In this document: positions 6,323 to 9,180 of the stretch, one piece after another
Position numbering within the stretch: position 1 is the stretch's first letter
How the letters are laid out: each line of letters opens with the position of its first letter
Program-made: the position numbers and the translations under genes
Notes under the pieces: generated by a model
What the model saw: the letters and a program-made list of their open reading frames with translations, nothing else
What the model was told of the DNA's origin: nothing
Databases searched by the model: none
Source of the DNA: Candidatus Bathyarchaeota archaeon
GTDB lineage: Archaea > Thermoproteota > Bathyarchaeia > RBG-16-48-13 > GCA-020355125
Reading direction: 5' to 3'
DNA length: 9,180 bases
NCBI GenBank assembly: GCA_026014905.1
Contig: JAOZHK010000069.1
Location: 1 to 9,180, forward strand

Positions 6323-7291
6323 GGAAAATACATGTTTATACGCCTCATTAGGTGAAGGAAAAGAGCTGGTTTCGGCAAATTGGATGGCTTCTTCAATCTC
6401 TTTGTGAACATTCTTTTCAATTTCGTCAATCATTTCCTGTGTGAGCACTTTTCTTTCCACAAGCTTTTGCTTAAGATTTTCAATGGGACAACCCAATTTA
6501 CTCTTCCATTCATTAATGACGTCGATAGATCGGATCTCTCTCGAAAGAGGGCCTGCATGAGGGTACCATCTATATGTTTTGCATTCAATCAACGTCGCAC
6601 CACCGCCTTTACGCGCATTTTTAACCGCGGTTTGTACAGCCTGATGCACGGCGACAACATCGTTCTCTCGAATTGTGATAGAGGGTATTCCGTATCCCGT
6701 TGCTCGTTTACTGATATCGTCTACTCCTACGCTCTTTGAAACTGGAGTTGACATGGCAAGTTGATTGTTTTCACAGATGTATACAATGGGTAATTTCCAG
6801 ATTGAGGCCATATTAAGTGACTCATGAAAGTCTCCACGGTTTGATGCCCCGTCACCAAAGAAGTCCAAGACAACTTGGTTACTCTTACGGATTTTTGCTG
6901 CCAGAGCAGCTCCTGTCGCTTTCGCAATATCTGAGCCGATTATTCCCGTACCAACTATGATCCCGCGTTCAGGAACCCCCAGATGATGCACACATTCTTT
7001 TGGGAACACCGAACCTATTTGTTTCCCAAACATGATTGCCAGTAGTGTCTTGACTGAGACCCCTTTGGCAATGAAGGCTCCACGTCCTCGAAGTGAGGGC
7101 ATAACTAGGTCGTCGTTTCTCAGGCCGTATACCGCACCAATAGTAATATGCTCTTGTCCTACACAGGTATGAAGAAAATCAAAGAGTTTTCCCGAGGGAA
7201 GCATTTCTACCGTTTTATTCTCAAAATGTCGAGTTAGCAGCATCAATCGATACATATCTATAAGCTTTTCATTAGTGAGCTCCATTTTCAT
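6320..7291 (-). CDS. 2-oxoacid/acetoin dehydrogenase E1 component, alpha subunit
   Basis: This is the ThDP- and Mg-binding subunit of E1. The 323 residues match the short, acetoin-type E1 alpha. Helix LIDMYRLMLLTRHFE (10-24) is followed by SLRGRGAFIAKG (66-77). The ThDP motif runs from GDG at 146-148 (FFGDGASNRGDFHESLN) to ENN at 174-176. The active-site loop is KTYRWYPHAGPLSRE (238-252), close to the TYRWRGHVGP loop I recall for AcoA and unlike the YRxxGHSxxDP loop of pyruvate dehydrogenases. The phosphorylatable serines of mitochondrial E1 are absent. The usual GSMH.xD segment reads CVHHLGVPERG (100-110), retaining His but altered around it. The start MKMEL has two ATGs; the first is used here, with only weak Shine-Dalgarno support (AGGAT, GGG). 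It follows the alcohol dehydrogenase by 25 bases in the same operon. An acetoin-type role is plausible, and a branched-chain or pyruvate substrate is possible. Confidence 0.94.
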   Translation of the reverse strand: MKMELTNEKLIDMYRLMLLTRHFENKTVEMLPSGKLFDFLHTCVGQEHITIGAVYGLRNDDLVMPSLRGRGAFIAKGVSVKTLLAIMFGKQIGSVFPKECVHHLGVPERGIIVGTGIIGSDIAKATGAALAAKIRKSNQVVLDFFGDGASNRGDFHESLNMASIWKLPIVYICENNQLAMSTPVSKSVGVDDISKRATGYGIPSITIRENDVVAVHQAVQTAVKNARKGGGATLIECKTYRWYPHAGPLSREIRSIDVINEWKSKLGCPIENLKQKLVERKVLTQEMIDEIEKNVHKEIEEAIQFAETSSFPSPNEAYKHVFS

Positions 7292-7316
7292 TTACCCTAT
7301 CCTAATGTATCTAAAA

Positions 7317-8324
7317 TTATGGTTCGATAATAATCTTGACCCCTTTTTTGGTTTGAGCCAAGTTAAATCCATCCTCAGCGGAAGTTAACGATAATCTATG
7401 GGAAATAATAGGTTCCGGATCTATAATTCCTTGACCCAACAAGGTTAATAAACGAGTCCAAATAGATATTGGTCCACTATATGAACCGAGGATTTGTTTT
7501 GCACCCCGCACTAAATCTAATAAGTTAATAGTGGTGGGACTTGGATGGATTCCAATAGCAATGAGTTTGCCGCCTCGTTTAATCATATTCAGTCCCTGCT
7601 GGATTGACGGAGGGAATCCCGTTGCTTCATAGACAACATCGACGCCTGAACCTTGTGTTGATTGGAATATCATTGATTTGGGGTTGACTTTATCCACGTT
7701 AAGTACGACATCTGCCTCCAACTGAGACGCGATACGAAGACGAATATCATCAACGCTCTTTCCTGTAATATAGACATAGACACCTGAAGCTTTTAGACTC
7801 AATAAAGTTAGCAGACCAATAGGACCGGGTCCTAAGATTACCGCACGTTCGCCAGGAAGGATCTTAGAAATGCGAATAGCGTTCATTGCGATAGCTAATG
7901 GTTCACACACAGCTCCTACAGCATAGGAGATATTCGGAGGTAATTTCCACAATCTATCACTTGAGACTAGCGCATACTCCGCTAATCCTCCATTTGCAAA
8001 TGGGCCAATGAGTGGTCGATTATAGCTTCTCGGAGGACGACGATAGAGTTGGGATGGTCCTGCGACTACGCGGTCACCGATCTTTAACTCGGTTGGTCCC
8101 TCTCCAATGTCGATCACTTCTCCTGCAAACTCATGACCAAGAATTACGGGTAGAAACGGGATCATAACCTCATAGCCGGGAGTCCAATCATAAATGTGGA
8201 TGTCACTTCCACAAATCCCACATGCTTTTACTTTAAGAAGAGTAAAACCAGGCTTTACTTGAGGTCTCGGAACCTCACAGAGCTCAATACCTGGTTTAGG
8301 TTCAGTTTTAAGTATCGCCTTCAA
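7317..8324 (-). CDS. Zinc-dependent medium-chain alcohol dehydrogenase (Tdh/sorbitol/butanediol dehydrogenase-like)
   Basis: This cytosolic NAD(P)-dependent oxidoreductase interconverts an alcohol and a carbonyl. Its 335 residues have a GroES-like catalytic domain (about 1-135) with zinc ligands Cys35 (CGICGSD), His64 and Glu65 (GHEFAGEV), plus Glu141 in CEPLA. The Rossmann domain holds GPGPIG (165-170). CGICGSDIHIYDW resembles threonine 3-dehydrogenase and related polyol dehydrogenases. Two oddities: the structural-zinc lobe (about 88-112) has no cysteines, and the acidic residue that usually selects NAD after the second Rossmann strand is replaced by Gly188-Lys189, which may favour NADP. 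The start is TTG, because a stop lies three codons upstream in frame and the family N-terminus MKAIL begins here; the ribosome site is poor. It is the first gene of the E1/E2 operon, so it probably supplies the carbonyl substrate for that complex, for example acetoin from 2,3-butanediol. Substrate unproven. Confidence 0.92.
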   Translation of the reverse strand: MKAILKTEPKPGIELCEVPRPQVKPGFTLLKVKACGICGSDIHIYDWTPGYEVMIPFLPVILGHEFAGEVIDIGEGPTELKIGDRVVAGPSQLYRRPPRSYNRPLIGPFANGGLAEYALVSSDRLWKLPPNISYAVGAVCEPLAIAMNAIRISKILPGERAVILGPGPIGLLTLLSLKASGVYVYITGKSVDDIRLRIASQLEADVVLNVDKVNPKSMIFQSTQGSGVDVVYEATGFPPSIQQGLNMIKRGGKLIAIGIHPSPTTINLLDLVRGAKQILGSYSGPISIWTRLLTLLGQGIIDPEPIISHRLSLTSAEDGFNLAQTKKGVKIIIEP

Positions 8325-8392
8325 ACTCTTTCACTTAAAAGGTTCTTTGACACATATTAGCATAAAAGGCTATCATAACCAGGAGAATTGAG
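8325..8392. promoter_or_regulatory. Divergent promoter region between the ADH-E1-E2 operon and the SDR gene
   Basis: This 68-base AT-rich gap must hold both promoters unless the genes rely on distant starts. On the minus strand CCTTTTATGC (about 8361-8370) could be a TATA box about 40 bases ahead of the ADH start. On the plus strand CTTAAAAGG (8334-8342) could be one for the SDR, giving a leader of about 30 bases that keeps the AGGAG. Both are weak matches. The shared short gap suggests the two units are co-regulated. Confidence 0.35.
8381..8385 (+). promoter_or_regulatory. Ribosome binding site of the SDR gene
   Basis: AGGAG lies 7 bases before the ATG at 8393 and supports that codon as the start, in agreement with the family N-terminus (KLKDKVALITGGARG). 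Confidence 0.65.
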
Positions 8393-9180
8393 ATGAAGAA
8401 ATTAAAAGATAAAGTTGCGTTAATAACAGGAGGTGCGCGAGGATTAGGACGTGGATATGCATTGAGATTAGCCGCACTTGGCGCACACATTGCCATCATT
8501 GATCGAAACCTGAAAGGCTTTGATGTCTATGACTTCGAACGAGAACGGATGACAGCACTTACAGTAATGGAAGAATGTCAGAAACAAGGAGTTAAATCGA
8601 TAGGATTGACAGCCAATATGGCTGATCGGGACGCGGCTCAACACGCAATTGATCACATTGTTGAAGAATTGGCTCGGTTGGATATTGTTATTTGTAACGC
8701 GGGCGGAGGAACCATCAAGTTTGCAGACGAGTTGGAATCTGCCACGAAAGATTTGAATACTACAGGAACTCCTTCAAATTGCCCACAAGATATGCTAACA
8801 AGAGTGCTTGACAATAACCTAATGAGTTGTATCTACACATGTACTGCAGCTGTACCTTATCTCAAAAAACAACAATCGGGTAAGATAGTGACCGTTGCTT
8901 CGACTGGTGGGCTCAGTGCACACGGTAAATACTTTCCATACGGAGTTTCCAAGGCAGCAATTATTTATTATACTCGAACTTTAGCTCAGGAACTGGGACC
9001 TCACAACATAAACGTAAACTGCATTGCCCCCGGAATTATCCGTACTGGTCGACTAGGCGATCGAAGCGCTATGTCAAACCGGATCCCGTTAAGACGTGAG
9101 GGTACGATCGAGGATTGTGCTAAAGTTGTGGAATTCCTGGTGACTGATCTTTCGGATTATGTAACTGGGAAAACGATTAC
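8393..9180 (+). CDS. Short-chain dehydrogenase/reductase, 3' end cut by the window edge
   Basis: A classical-type SDR, read from its ATG for 262 residues without a stop to the window end. Reading MKKLKDKVALITGGARGLGRGYALRLAALGAHIAIID gives the nucleotide motif TGGARGLG at 12-19 and Asp37 at the end of the second strand, which favours NAD(H). NAG is at 102-104. The catalytic tetrad is Asn142, Ser170, Tyr183 and Lys187 (YGVSK). NCIAPGIIRT and DYVTGKTIT match the C-terminal family blocks, so only about 10-15 residues are missing. Two stretches are longer than in FabG-type SDRs: about 13 residues after Asp37 (around 40-55) and about 15 between NAG and Asn142 (around 110-125). The first is where mycofactocin-associated SDRs carry an insertion. 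It is transcribed away from the ADH-E1-E2 operon across a 68-base gap and may act in the same alcohol/ketone pathway. The substrate is unknown. Confidence 0.92.
   Translation, partial: MKKLKDKVALITGGARGLGRGYALRLAALGAHIAIIDRNLKGFDVYDFERERMTALTVMEECQKQGVKSIGLTANMADRDAAQHAIDHIVEELARLDIVICNAGGGTIKFADELESATKDLNTTGTPSNCPQDMLTRVLDNNLMSCIYTCTAAVPYLKKQQSGKIVTVASTGGLSAHGKYFPYGVSKAAIIYYTRTLAQELGPHNINVNCIAPGIIRTGRLGDRSAMSNRIPLRREGTIEDCAKVVEFLVTDLSDYVTGKTI

Noticed and set aside
6380..6739. A 119-codon open frame on the plus strand opposite E1 alpha.
   Set aside because: It lies wholly antisense to a clearly conserved gene, and its translation shows no recognisable domain. The same holds for the antisense frames at 22-270, 1236-1436, 1795-2004, 3120-3434, 4275-4499, 4551-4847, 6051-6278 and 8468-8656.
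8347..8376. TTGACA with an 18-base spacer to TATCAT, resembling a bacterial sigma-70 promoter for the SDR gene.
   Set aside because: Its transcript would begin near 8383, inside the AGGAG ribosome site, leaving a leader of about 10 bases. The match is probably chance in AT-rich sequence.

Overview
The window carries eight protein-coding genes, two of them cut by the window edges, and almost no non-coding space. It looks like a moderately AT-rich genome of an archaeon. Four things point that way. There is a tandem pair of PhoU/TrkA-C proteins of a kind I associate mainly with archaea. AT-rich TATA-like boxes lie at a workable distance ahead of etfB and the first PhoU gene. TTG and GTG starts are frequent. 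The enolase-family protein is divergent. Shine-Dalgarno sites are clear, so a bacterium is not excluded, and I cannot place the organism further.

Layout. 1-773 (+): the 3' two thirds of an enolase-family gene. 1970-789 and 2769-1984 (-): etfB-etfA, an electron transfer flavoprotein whose alpha subunit has an N-terminal 2x[4Fe-4S] ferredoxin domain. 2770-2946: a divergent promoter region. 2947-4150 (+): two overlapping paralogous PhoU-like/TrkA-C genes. 8324-4145 (-): a four-gene operon, read in the order zinc-type alcohol dehydrogenase, E1 alpha, E1 beta, E2 acyltransferase, which is a 2-oxoacid/acetoin dehydrogenase complex without an E3 gene. 8393 to the window end (+): a divergently transcribed short-chain dehydrogenase, nearly complete.

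How the parts may work together. The dehydrogenase operon fits oxidation of an alcohol to a carbonyl compound that E1/E2 then cleaves to an acyl-CoA. By analogy with bacterial aco operons this could be 2,3-butanediol to acetoin to acetyl-CoA plus acetaldehyde, but a 2-oxoacid or threonine-derived substrate is also possible. The ETF could pass electrons between flavin dehydrogenases and ferredoxin or a quinone, possibly with electron bifurcation. The PhoU/TrkA-C pair is most likely a cytosolic regulator of a cation transporter encoded elsewhere.

The points most worth following are: the His-to-Glu change in the enolase active-site SHRSGE motif; the ferredoxin-fused ETF with no dehydrogenase partner nearby; the E2 lipoyl site reading E-T-M-K-A rather than E-T-D-K-A; the missing E3; and the SDR with two insertions, one of them in the place where mycofactocin-type SDRs have theirs. 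No RNA genes, CRISPR arrays, insertion sequences or origins were seen, and no stretch longer than 300 bases lacks a gene.
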